Shown here piece after piece: positions 8,818 to 16,251 of a stretch of 32,698 nucleotides of DNA; the stretch's first letter is position 1, and each line of letters starts with the position of its first letter. This DNA comes from Verrucomicrobiota bacterium (GTDB lineage: Bacteria; Verrucomicrobiota; Verrucomicrobiia; Verrucomicrobiales; Akkermansiaceae). A model generated the notes under the pieces. The model made no database searches and had not been told where the DNA came from. It worked only from the letters and a program-made list of their open reading frames with translations. Made by a program: the position numbers and the translations under genes. The stretch lies in NCBI GenBank assembly GCA_004294095.1, contig RDZR01000058.1, positions 1 through 32,698 of the forward strand. Reading direction: 5' to 3'.

Positions 8818-8838
8818 CAACTCAGTTCACCACATTTT

Positions 8839-10467
8839 ATGAAATACATTTTTGTCACGGGCGGCGTCGTCTCTTCCCTTGGAAAAGGGCTCGCGGCTGC
8901 CTCGATTGGCACGCTGTTAGAGCACCGTGGTCTCTCGACGCTGATGCAAAAGTTTGATCCATATTTGAATGTGGATCCGGGCACGATGTCGCCCTATCAG
9001 CACGGTGAAGTGTATGTGTTAGACGATGGTGCTGAGACGGATTTGGATCTCGGCCACTACGAGCGTTTTACTTCCGGTGTGCTCTCGCGAATGAATAACC
9101 TGACCTCCGGCCAAGTCTTCGATGCGGTGATCAAAAGCGAGCGGCGTGGTGATTACCTCGGCAAAACAGTGCAATTTATTCCGCATGTGACGGATGAAAT
9201 TAAGAGACGCATGCATTTGGTCACCGAGCAGAATCCGCTGACCGATGTGCTGATTACCGAAATTGGCGGCACGGTGGGCGATATGGAGGGCTTGCTTTTC
9301 ATCGAAGCGTTGCGGCAATTTGCGTTGGAGGTTGGCAAGGAAAACGTCTGCTTTATCCACGTGACGTTGCTGCCTTACATCAAGGCTGCCGGCGAGGTGA
9401 AGACCAAACCAACCCAACAATCTGTGGCGAAATTACGCGAGTTAGGCATCCAGCCAGACATCATCATCTGCCGCACCGAGGCGGATTTGGATGAGGATAA
9501 CCGCCGGAAAATTGCGATGTTTTGCAATGTGGAGCGCAAGAATGTGGTGGCCTTCCGCGATGTGGCGCACAGCATTTACGAATGCCCGTTAGATTTGCGC
9601 CGAGATAAAATTGACCGCTTGGTGGTAGATAAAATCGGGCTTGGGCACAGTCCACCGCCTGCTTTGGAAGATTGGGAAAAGTTCGTGCAGCGGGTGGTTA
9701 AGCCGAAGCACCGCGTTTCCGTGGCAGTGGCTGGGAAATACATCGTTCTTCAAGATGCCTATAAATCAATTTACGAATCACTCATTCACGCCGGTGCGCA
9801 TCACGATACGAAGGTGCATATCATCCGCATCGATGCCGAGGCGGTGGAAGACCACGGCGCGAAGGCGGTGATTGGTGATGTGGATGGCATTTTAGTTCCA
9901 GGCGGCTTTGGCGATCGCGGCATCGAGGGGAAAATTCTTGCCGCTCAATATGCTCGTGAAAATAACATTCCATTTTTTGGGATTTGCCTCGGCATGCAAA
10001 TCGCCACCATCGAATACGCGCGCAACATTTGCGGCTTGGCGAGTGCGAATTCGACGGAATTTGATAAATTAACCATGCATCCGGTGATCTGCCTTCAAGA
10101 AGAGCAAAAGGGCATCGAAGATATGGGAGCGACGATGCGGCTGGGTTCCTGCGAATCGATTTTATTTGCTGGAACAAAAGCCTCGGATCTCTATCAGAAT
10201 GCAGACCGCATTCACGAGCGGCATCGGCATCGTTATGAGTTCAACTCGGATTACCAAGATCGTTTACAAGAGGCGGGGCTGGTGATTTCCTGCGTCTCCG
10301 CCGAGGAGGGATTGGTCGAAATTGTCGAGTTGCCCAATCATCCGTATTACATGGCTTGCCAATTCCATCCGGAATTCAAATCGAAGCCCAATAAGCCACA
10401 TCCACTTTTTTCGGGATTTATCGAAGCGGTGCTCAAAAACTCACTGAGCTGCGAGAATAGCGATTAA
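8839..10467 (+). CDS. pyrG: CTP synthase (glutamine-hydrolysing)
   Basis: Converts UTP to CTP with ATP and glutamine. The N-terminal synthetase domain starts MKYIFVTGGVVSSLGKGLAA (P-loop-like) and continues with KFDPYLNVDPGTMSPYQHGE, the ETDLDLGHYERF block and EIGGTVGDME. The C-terminal class-I glutamine amidotransferase domain contains GGFGDRG, the nucleophile Cys in FFGICLGMQ (about residue 381) and the His/Glu pair in QFHPEFKSKP. The length of 542 residues is standard and no key residue is missing. It is very probably co-transcribed with kdsB. It converges with rlpA, with a nested inverted repeat in the 56 bases between their stops. Confidence 0.98.
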   Translation: MKYIFVTGGVVSSLGKGLAAASIGTLLEHRGLSTLMQKFDPYLNVDPGTMSPYQHGEVYVLDDGAETDLDLGHYERFTSGVLSRMNNLTSGQVFDAVIKSERRGDYLGKTVQFIPHVTDEIKRRMHLVTEQNPLTDVLITEIGGTVGDMEGLLFIEALRQFALEVGKENVCFIHVTLLPYIKAAGEVKTKPTQQSVAKLRELGIQPDIIICRTEADLDEDNRRKIAMFCNVERKNVVAFRDVAHSIYECPLDLRRDKIDRLVVDKIGLGHSPPPALEDWEKFVQRVVKPKHRVSVAVAGKYIVLQDAYKSIYESLIHAGAHHDTKVHIIRIDAEAVEDHGAKAVIGDVDGILVPGGFGDRGIEGKILAAQYARENNIPFFGICLGMQIATIEYARNICGLASANSTEFDKLTMHPVICLQEEQKGIEDMGATMRLGSCESILFAGTKASDLYQNADRIHERHRHRYEFNSDYQDRLQEAGLVISCVSAEEGLVEIVELPNHPYYMACQFHPEFKSKPNKPHPLFSGFIEAVLKNSLSCENSD

Positions 10468-10478
10468 GCGATTTCCAT

Positions 10479-10519
10479 CTAACCACACCCGCAGCGGATG
10501 TGGCTCGATGGATGGTTAG
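10479..10519. repeat. Nested inverted repeat between convergent pyrG and rlpA
   Basis: The outer arms CTAACCA (10479-10485) and TGGTTAG (10513-10519) are perfect complements. An overlapping inner hairpin pairs CCACA (10483-10487) with TGTGG (10499-10503) and extends through GC pairs with one mismatch. There is no T-run on either side, so a bidirectional terminator is possible but not shown. The outer arms contain the GTTAG/CTAAC core that is over-represented in this window. Confidence 0.6.
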
Positions 10520-10523
10520 GAAA

Positions 10524-10991
10524 TTATTCCTTCTCGGCTTTTTCCGTCGTCGCGACTTTCGGTTTAGCGAGCACTTCCACGCGCACTTTGGTGATGCCAC
10601 GCTGTCTGAATCCTAATTTTTCGGCGGTGCCGATCGATACATCAATCACGCGGCCTTTGATGAAGGGTCCGCGATTATTGATGCGCACGATTTCGGATTT
10701 GCCATTGGATTCGTTAATCACACGCACTCGTGTGCCAAATGGCAGCGTGCGATGAGCGGCCGTTCCGCTTGCATTGGAAAAACGCTCGCCGCTCGCGGTA
10801 TGAGTTCCTCCATTGGTTTTGACGGAATACCATGAAGCGATTCCACGTTGCACGGAGCGCACCACGTAACCTTGTTCGTTAGGCTTGGTTGTTGTTTGGG
10901 TATTAGCGTGTCCAGTTGAGCTGCAACTGACAGCAAATATGACTCCGGCGATTGCCAGGGCCACGGATTTTAGGTTCCGGGTCATGTTCAT
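10524..10991 (-). CDS. rlpA: RlpA-family septal ring lipoprotein (DPBB fold)
   Basis: A 155-residue RlpA-like protein. From ATG 10991 the N-terminus is MNMTRNLKSVALAIAGVIFA followed by VSC, a lipoprotein signal with probable lipidated Cys 23. The double-psi beta-barrel core reads GIASWYSVKTNGGTHTASGE, then AAHRTLPFGTRVRV, INNRGPF and GRVIDVSIGTAEKLGF, all diagnostic of RlpA. In Gram-negatives RlpA acts in the periplasm at the septum; some members are lytic transglycosylases. The C-terminal SPOR domain of larger RlpA proteins is absent, the protein ending soon after the barrel. ATG 10985 is an alternative start, and an upstream in-frame start at 11048 lacks signal-peptide character. It lies 248 bases downstream of lexA on the same strand. 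Confidence 0.88.
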   Translation of the reverse strand: MNMTRNLKSVALAIAGVIFAVSCSSTGHANTQTTTKPNEQGYVVRSVQRGIASWYSVKTNGGTHTASGERFSNASGTAAHRTLPFGTRVRVINESNGKSEIVRINNRGPFIKGRVIDVSIGTAEKLGFRQRGITKVRVEVLAKPKVATTEKAEKE

Positions 10992-11239
10992 CGTTTGTGT
11001 TGCCTTGATTGGCTCGGTTGGGGTAGGTGCCAGAACGCTCATGCACAAGCGAAAAGTTACTCAGTGCGAAAATGCTAACGTGCTTATTTTGAATAACTTA
11101 GATAAACTTTTGGAAAGCGGCTGCGATTTTCCACCTGCGAAACGTGCCTTAGAACGCCGTTTTCCAAGAATTTTTTCGGCCACGCAAAGCGCAGAGCCAT
11201 TGGCCACCCGCGCCGCGAACGCCCATGGTTCGAATCGAC

Positions 11240-11854
11240 TTATTTAGTGCGCCGAATGAGGGCAACCATCACGCCTTGGATCACGAGTTCGCGGGTGGGG
11301 ATGAGATCGGGGTAGTCTGGGTTTTCAGCATGAAGGTAGTGGCCTCCATTTTCTACGAAGTAGCGCTTCAAGGTGGTTTCGCCATCAATCAATGCGGCGA
11401 CGATGTCTCCGCGACGAGGTTCGCGAAATTCGAGGATGACGATATCGCCAGAGCAAATGTGGGCATTGATCATCGAATCCCCGCGGACTTGGAGTGCGAA
11501 CGTTCGCGAATGATGTGGGATGCCGATCGTGGAGACATCCACCGAGATGCAGCCTTGTTTTTCTTGCTCGATGTCTTGGGCCATGCCGGCGGCGATGTTG
11601 CCAACAATCGGGATATCGATGATTTCTTCGCGATCTAACATTTCGGGGAAAATCACGGCGCGGGCTTTGCCGGGTAAGCGCTGGATGGCTCCTTTGCGCT
11701 CAAGCGCGCGAAGGTGGCTCATGGCGGCCGTTTGGCTCGCGAAACCAAAGAAATGTTGGATCTCCCGCGTTGATGGCATGATGCCTGTCTCGCGTGCCGA
11801 GCGGCGTAGATATTCGAGAATGGCTTGCTGGCGGCTGGTGAGCTTTGCGTTCAT
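11240..11854 (-). CDS. lexA: LexA repressor (SOS regulator, self-cleaving)
   Basis: A 204-residue LexA from ATG 11854. The winged HTH is in the first 70 residues (LTSRQQAILEYLRRSARETG, then PSTREIQHFFGFASQTAA as the recognition region). The Ala-Gly cleavage site is in NIAAGM (A89-G90). The catalytic dyad is Ser127 in VRGDSM and Lys163 in TTLKRYF, followed by GVMVALIRR. LexA represses DNA-repair genes and self-cleaves with RecA-ssDNA. The recognition region differs from that of E. coli, which fits a different operator. A perfect palindrome 12 bases upstream of the start is the obvious autoregulatory site. A longer frame reaching back to 12013 has no LexA-like sequence and overlaps the operator, so I rejected it. 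Confidence 0.96.
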   Translation of the reverse strand: MNAKLTSRQQAILEYLRRSARETGIMPSTREIQHFFGFASQTAAMSHLRALERKGAIQRLPGKARAVIFPEMLDREEIIDIPIVGNIAAGMAQDIEQEKQGCISVDVSTIGIPHHSRTFALQVRGDSMINAHICSGDIVILEFREPRRGDIVAALIDGETTLKRYFVENGGHYLHAENPDYPDLIPTRELVIQGVMVALIRRTK

Positions 11855-11866
11855 ATGGGTGATTGC

Positions 11867-11880
11867 TGTTCTTAAGAACA
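11867..11880. promoter_or_regulatory. LexA operator (SOS box), TGTTCTTAAGAACA
   Basis: A perfect 14-base palindrome immediately upstream of lexA. It fits the pattern TGTTC-N4-GAACA, which I recall as the LexA-binding motif reported for Verrucomicrobia and which differs from both the E. coli CTGT-N8-ACAG and the Bacillus GAAC-N4-GTTC boxes. Its position suits autorepression of lexA. The divergent MFS gene starts 95 bases away and might also be affected. Confidence 0.85.
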
Positions 11881-11974
11881 AATGATTTTGTGGCGGATGC
11901 CAAGTTTTTTTTTCAATGTGGACAAAAAATTTCAACGGGCTGGTAATCGGTGAGGTGCAGGGCAAGCTGAGGCC

Positions 11975-13219
11975 GTGCGTGAGCAATTTGCGGAGCCTCG
12001 AAAAAATAGGCACTTAGTCGTCGGCTTGTGGGTGGTATTTTTTTTCCATGGCATGTCGCCTGGGTTTTGGGTGCCCGCATTGACGAACATGCTGAAATCG
12101 CTGGGCCTGAGTCCGTGGGTGGCAATCGCTTTTGTGGTGCCACCGCTGTGCGCTTTATTCGCGCCGTTGTTGGGTGGAGCATTGGCGGATCACAAAGTGG
12201 CGGCGCAGCGTTTATTGATGATTTCTTCGATGCTCTCGGCGCTATTCACGGCACTTGCTTTTGCGGCTCTTGATTGGGGTTGGAATCCGTGGTGGTTTAT
12301 TTTTCTGTTAGGAATACAATCGATTTTAGCAGGCCCGAGTTGGGGCCTATTGACGACGATTTCCATGACGCATCTGCGCGCCGGAGAAAAGCAGTTCCCG
12401 TTGGTGCGGGTGGGGGCGACGTTGGGCTGGGTGATTGCGGGATTGATGACGAGTTTTCTGTGGCAAGCGGATCATAGTCCAAAGCTTGGTTACGCGGCTG
12501 CGGGGGCGCGTTTGATCGGTGGCGTGCTCGCTGGGTGGCTGCCGCATACGCCGCCGCTGGGGGTGATTCGTTCTTGGTGGAGCCGTGTGGGCTTGGATGC
12601 GCTGGTGCTTTTTAAACAACGCGACCATGCCGTTTTTTTTGTGGTGACCACACTTTATTCCATCCCATTGACGGCATTTTACATGTATGCACCTGAAATG
12701 TTAGAGGCGCTGGGAAATCGTCACGCCACGGCGGTGATGACGACGGCTCAAATTACTGAAATGGTAGCGATGTTTGTGGTGGGTGGAGTGATGGTGCGTT
12801 ATCGTGTGAAGGTGGTTTTGTTGTGGGCCTTGGGCCTATCGATTTTGCGCTTTGGGTTAAGTGGATTTTCAGGCTACCAAGGAGAGGTCGGATGGCACAT
12901 CGTGGGCATCGCGCTGCACGGGGTGTGCTACACATTTTATTTCATCACGGCGCAGATTTTTTTAGACCGCCGCGTGGATCCTGGATTGCGCGGGCAGGCG
13001 CAAGGGCTGCTGAGCATGGTTTCTAACGGAATAGGTCCGCTGTTTGGTGCTTCTCTCTGCGCCTGGTTGAGGATGGTGTGTGTGGCCAGCGATGGCAGTG
13101 GGTGGGAAATTTTCTGGGGTCTGTTAGCCGCGATTATTGTGGTGTGCTTTGTCCTATTTGCATTTTTGTATCGCGGGCTCGGGCCGAGAAATTTTAAGCA
13201 TATGGAAACTGTTAAATAA
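11975..13219 (+). CDS. MFS transporter, possibly NupG-like nucleoside:H+ symporter type
   Basis: A 414-residue polytopic membrane protein with about twelve hydrophobic segments. Examples are LWVVFFFHGMSPGFWVPALT, then VAIAFVVPPLCALFAPLLGG, and at the end AAIIVVCFVLFAFLY. Overall composition and the N-terminal half (GMSPGFWVPALTNMLKSLG, AGPSWGLLTTISMTHL, then VRVGATLGWVIAG) recall the NupG/XapB-like nucleoside-permease branch of the MFS; GKTFPxxRxxGTxGW-type motifs in that branch resemble RVGATLGW here. The substrate cannot be read from sequence. GTG 11975 is the apparent start and no nearby ATG fits better. It is divergent from lexA and converges with pdxA, with stops 16 bases apart in a region dense in inverted repeats. 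Confidence 0.75.
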   Translation: MREQFAEPRKNRHLVVGLWVVFFFHGMSPGFWVPALTNMLKSLGLSPWVAIAFVVPPLCALFAPLLGGALADHKVAAQRLLMISSMLSALFTALAFAALDWGWNPWWFIFLLGIQSILAGPSWGLLTTISMTHLRAGEKQFPLVRVGATLGWVIAGLMTSFLWQADHSPKLGYAAAGARLIGGVLAGWLPHTPPLGVIRSWWSRVGLDALVLFKQRDHAVFFVVTTLYSIPLTAFYMYAPEMLEALGNRHATAVMTTAQITEMVAMFVVGGVMVRYRVKVVLLWALGLSILRFGLSGFSGYQGEVGWHIVGIALHGVCYTFYFITAQIFLDRRVDPGLRGQAQGLLSMVSNGIGPLFGASLCAWLRMVCVASDGSGWEIFWGLLAAIIVVCFVLFAFLYRGLGPRNFKHMETVK

Positions 13220-13246
13220 CAGTTAGATAATAATGTTAGTCTAACA
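13207..13246. repeat. Two adjacent inverted repeats across the convergent MFS/pdxA stops
   Basis: The first is AACTGTTA-AA-TAACAGTT (13207-13224), perfect 8-base arms spanning the MFS stop codon. The second is TGTTAG-T-CTAACA (13234-13246), perfect 6-base arms spanning the pdxA stop. No T-run follows. Both are built from the TGTTAG/CTAACA core that recurs through the window. They may act as a bidirectional terminator or as a protein-binding or uptake site. Confidence 0.7.
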
Positions 13247-14093
13247 ATTCGCAAGCCATGCGGATCGCCGCGATCATGGAAGAAGGGTTCGCGATGCCTT
13301 TTCCTGCAATGCCAAAAGCGGTGCCGTGATCAGGGCTGGTGCGAGGAAATGGTAGGCCAACTGTTAGATTAACGGCAGAGTCAAAATCTAACAATTTAAG
13401 TGGAATGAGCCCTTGGTCATGATACATCGCAATGACGGCATCAAAATCGCCAGCCGCCGCCTCGCGGAAAATCGCATCTGGCACAGCGGGGCCGGAAAAA
13501 GATGCGATGCCGAGGGCGTTGAGCTGGCGGATGGCCGGTGAAATGATGCGTGCTTCTTCATCGCCAAAAGCGCCGTGTTCGCCAGCGTGTGGATTGAGCC
13601 CGGCAACAGCGATTCGAGGATGAATCCGCTTGCGGCGGGCGATGAAATCGGCCGTGAGCTTGCCAATGCGCATGATGCTAGGGATGTCTAACAAGCGAGG
13701 CACCGCGGAAATCGGTTCATGAATCGTGGCGAGTCCCACCGTCAGTGTATTTCCGCTCAAAACCATGCCGTAGTCATCTATTCCGAAGGCGGCGGCGAAA
13801 AATTCTGTTTGCCCGGGAAATGGGAACCCGATGGCCTGCATGCCTTCTTTGCAAATAGGGCCGGTGACGACTGCGTCGGCTTGCCCAGACTTCAAAGCAC
13901 TTACCGCATGATCTAGGGCGCGCCACGCAGCGGCGGCAGTGTGTGGATCTGGCTTGCCAGGCGATCCCACGTTGCCGTCGCCGATAACGACAAACTCATG
14001 CCCAGAGGGACATTTTTCTGATGCGAGTGCGAGTGCGATGACCTCGGGCCCAATTCCGGCAGGATCGCCCAAAGTGATGATGATGCGCGCCAT
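13236..14093 (-). CDS. pdxA: 4-hydroxythreonine-4-phosphate dehydrogenase PdxA (compact form)
   Basis: A 285-residue enzyme of the DXP-dependent pyridoxal-phosphate pathway: NAD-dependent oxidation and decarboxylation of 4-phosphohydroxythreonine. It begins MARIIITLGDPAGIGPEV, then VVTGPICKEGM, PFPGQTEFF, GLNPHAGEHGAFGDEE, MYHDQGLIPLKLL and FPRTSPDHGTAF. The three metal-binding His are H125 (TIHEP), H169 (NPHAGE) and H225 (MYHDQG). It is about 40-45 residues shorter than the E. coli enzyme, with the gap lying between VVIGDGNV and the ADAVVTGPI motif. The usual GHTEF reads GQTEF. All metal ligands remain, so it is probably active. There is no pdxJ nearby. The start ATG at 14093 places MARIIITLGDP as in other PdxA proteins. 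Confidence 0.93.
   Translation of the reverse strand: MARIIITLGDPAGIGPEVIALALASEKCPSGHEFVVIGDGNVGSPGKPDPHTAAAAWRALDHAVSALKSGQADAVVTGPICKEGMQAIGFPFPGQTEFFAAAFGIDDYGMVLSGNTLTVGLATIHEPISAVPRLLDIPSIMRIGKLTADFIARRKRIHPRIAVAGLNPHAGEHGAFGDEEARIISPAIRQLNALGIASFSGPAVPDAIFREAAAGDFDAVIAMYHDQGLIPLKLLDFDSAVNLTVGLPFPRTSPDHGTAFGIAGKGIANPSSMIAAIRMACELLD
13362..13393. repeat. Perfect 9-base inverted repeat inside pdxA
   Basis: TGTTAGATT (13362-13370) is the exact reverse complement of AATCTAACA (13385-13393), with a 14-base spacer, inside the pdxA coding region. Both arms contain the recurrent TGTTAG core. Confidence 0.7.
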
Positions 14094-14228
14094 GGATGGA
14101 TTCTAAAAAATAATTAACGATTGGCAAGCGAGGGAACATTGCAGCGTTTGGCTACCGTTGCTATTAGACACAAGCCGATATGAGCCAAGAGTAGATCGCA
14201 GGAATCTCAAGCGTGAGTTTGACAACCA

Positions 14229-14609
14229 ATGGCGATAAGCCATGATTTGTGGATGCACCAAATTTCAGGCACGATCAAGGTCATCCAAGAGACGCAGCAT
14301 TTTCCTAGCGGATTTTCTAAGAGAGAGTTTGTCGTGACGACGGAGCACGAGAAATTTCCCCAACATCTTAAGTTTGAATTGGTGAAAGAAAAATGTGCGC
14401 TGTTAAGTGAATATCAGATTGGCCAGCAAGTGATGGTTTCGTTTGATTTGCGCGGTAACGAATTCAATGGGAAATACTACGTGAATCTTGTGTGTTGGCA
14501 GTTGCAGGCTCAAGATGCCAGTGGTAAGGCGCAGCATAGCAGCGCAGCCGAAACGAGCACTGCGGAACTTCGCCAAGAGTCCAACTTTGATGACGATATT
14601 CCATTTTGA
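14229..14609 (+). CDS. DUF3127 protein with SSB-like C-terminal tip
   Basis: A 126-residue cytoplasmic protein. The core (HQISGTIKVIQETQHFPSGF, then KREFVVTTEH, FPQHLKFELV, YQIGQQVMVSFDLRGNEFNG and YYVNLVCWQL) matches DUF3127, a small family with an OB-fold-like pattern. A Ser/Ala/Glu-rich linker follows, and the protein ends DDDIPF, the same acidic tip that single-stranded DNA-binding proteins use to recruit repair and replication enzymes. A role in nucleic-acid metabolism is therefore an inference. ATG 14229 gives 126 residues; ATG 14253 would start just before the core. It is divergent from pdxA, 135 bases away. Confidence 0.82.
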   Translation: MAISHDLWMHQISGTIKVIQETQHFPSGFSKREFVVTTEHEKFPQHLKFELVKEKCALLSEYQIGQQVMVSFDLRGNEFNGKYYVNLVCWQLQAQDASGKAQHSSAAETSTAELRQESNFDDDIPF

Positions 14610-14759
14610 AATTCCTCCTCCATCGCGGTCATCAGCCCATCCGGTATTTTCCAGAAGATGCCAGATTTCATTTTTTATTTGCTTTATGATCGAATTGGTA
14701 GTTAATTTTTTCGAGCAAAAGTTACGTTCAGGGTAATGCACGATCCACTCATCTAATTC

Positions 14760-14789
14760 TTGTTAATTTCAGACCTAAATCCATATACC
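14760..14789 (+). promoter_or_regulatory. Possible sigma-70-type promoter of the secreted lectin-like gene
   Basis: TTGTTA (14760-14765) and TATACC (14784-14789) are separated by 18 bases and lie 28 bases before the ATG at 14818. Each matches its consensus at four of six positions. This is a weak prediction made by eye. Confidence 0.3.
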
Positions 14790-14817
14790 AACTTACATCG
14801 AAAAACTCGACAACCCC

Positions 14818-16095
14818 ATGAAAACCCCTAATTTCCCTAGTTTATTACTCGCTTGTGCCCTCATCGGCACTGCTTCGTCCCCTGCGCAAATTGTTGCTTA
14901 TGAGCCATTTACGTATGCGCCAGGAATCAACCCATCTGCTAACACCATGAATGGGGGCACTGGTTGGACGGACACATGGCTCCGCTCGTCAGATACTGGT
15001 GCCAATACTTATCTCACCGTGGCTGGAGGTTTGACCTACCCTACCCTAACCACTACGGGCGGTGCATTGGGCATCAACATAGTCAATGCGGAAGGAATTC
15101 TTAGAGAATTTACGCCGATTGAGGGCAATATCGAGGATATCGTAGGCACACCCGGCCGCTCATGGGGCTCGATGTTGATTCGTTTCAATATCGTGCCAGC
15201 CGATTTCGAGATCAAAATTTTCAATCCGGGTGACCCGGCTGCTTCCGCATTCCAGATTCGCAAAGATTTCGGCCCAGAGAAATCTTGGGTAGGCCCTTTC
15301 CCTCCGTCGATTTTCATTCGGATGGCGCAGACGCAACCGGTAGAGGGGTTCGATGCTGAAGTCAGCTATCAGCTCCTTACAGGCCAGACCTATTTATTTG
15401 TCTGGAGCTTTGCGGCAACTGGAGCAAATCCCACCCAATTTTTCATCAATCCTGGCATCGGTGCGGTAGCACCTACTCCAGGGGTGGTTAACCTTGAGAA
15501 AATATTCGTCAAGCCGCCAGACACAAATGACTACAACTTTCCAACGAATCCGATCGGTGGCTTCCAATATTTTGCCACCAACGGCGATGTTGTGATCGAC
15601 GAAGTTCGTATTGGCAAGACATTCCAAGATGTAACTCCCACCAGTGCTTCAGCTCTTAATGGCATTCAACAGTTCCGGGTGGACAAAGCGCTCGCCGCCA
15701 ACGGTAGTCAGGACGCTGCGGAGCCAGCAACGGATGGCGTTAGCAACCTTGAGAAATTTGCGTTTAACATGATCGGAGCTGGCCCAGGTCAAGCATCTGG
15801 CATTGCTGTTCCGAATGTGGCTACTCTTGCTCCTGCGGGATCAGCAGGCTTGCCATTAGTCAGTCGTGATGCCACTGGTAAACTCCAGATCACCTACATT
15901 CAGCGTAAAGCTTCGAGTAATTCCGGAATTACCTACACCGTGGAGTTCAGCAACGATCTCGTCGCATGGGCACCCAATGCAACAGCAACGACTAGCCCAG
16001 TATCCATCGATAGCATTTTTGAGCGTGTGACTGTGACAGATAGTGTCGTGCCTCCTGGCAAGCGCTTCGCACGCGTGAAAGTTATCGCTCCATAA
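14818..16095 (+). CDS. Secreted lectin-like (concanavalin A-like) protein with shared C-terminal domain
   Basis: A 425-residue exported protein. Residues 1-24 form a signal peptide (MKTPNFPSLLLACALIGTAS, then SPAQ). Residues 27-272 resemble a LamG/concanavalin-type jelly roll: VAYEPFTYAPG, MNGGTGWTDTW, and near its end VVIDEVRIGKTFQDV. The same opening and closing motifs recur inside the large protein encoded downstream (17423-21754). Residues 281-425 are the C-terminal domain shared by all three secreted proteins in this block, with GSQD, ATDGVSNLEKFAFNMIG, YIQRKASSN, YTVEFSNDL, FERV and RFARVKVI. No catalytic motif is visible; glycan binding is an inference from the fold. A good terminator follows at 16135-16170, so this is a single-gene transcript. 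Confidence 0.75.
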   Translation: MKTPNFPSLLLACALIGTASSPAQIVAYEPFTYAPGINPSANTMNGGTGWTDTWLRSSDTGANTYLTVAGGLTYPTLTTTGGALGINIVNAEGILREFTPIEGNIEDIVGTPGRSWGSMLIRFNIVPADFEIKIFNPGDPAASAFQIRKDFGPEKSWVGPFPPSIFIRMAQTQPVEGFDAEVSYQLLTGQTYLFVWSFAATGANPTQFFINPGIGAVAPTPGVVNLEKIFVKPPDTNDYNFPTNPIGGFQYFATNGDVVIDEVRIGKTFQDVTPTSASALNGIQQFRVDKALAANGSQDAAEPATDGVSNLEKFAFNMIGAGPGQASGIAVPNVATLAPAGSAGLPLVSRDATGKLQITYIQRKASSNSGITYTVEFSNDLVAWAPNATATTSPVSIDSIFERVTVTDSVVPPGKRFARVKVIAP

Positions 16096-16134
16096 TGAAT
16101 GGTCCGTGCTTTTAGGCAAACTGCCAAAATTGAT

Positions 16135-16170
16135 AACCCTGTTGCTGGTTTACGCGGTAACAGGGTTTTT
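16135..16170 (+). terminator. Rho-independent terminator
   Basis: AACCCTGTT (16135-16143) pairs perfectly with AACAGGGTT (16159-16167), with two further inner pairs (one a wobble), and runs into five T at 16166-16170. It lies 40 bases after the stop of the lectin-like gene and separates it from the LacI-type regulator. Confidence 0.85.
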
Positions 16171-16251
16171 GATTTGGCATCACCCATCTCATGTGGGTTT
16201 GTGTAGCGCCCCCATCGAGCGGATAAACAGTGCGTCATTACTATTTGATCT

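Noticed and set aside
11855-12013. N-terminal extension of LexA to 12013
   Set aside because: It has no LexA-like sequence, overlaps the SOS operator, and overlaps the divergent transporter start.
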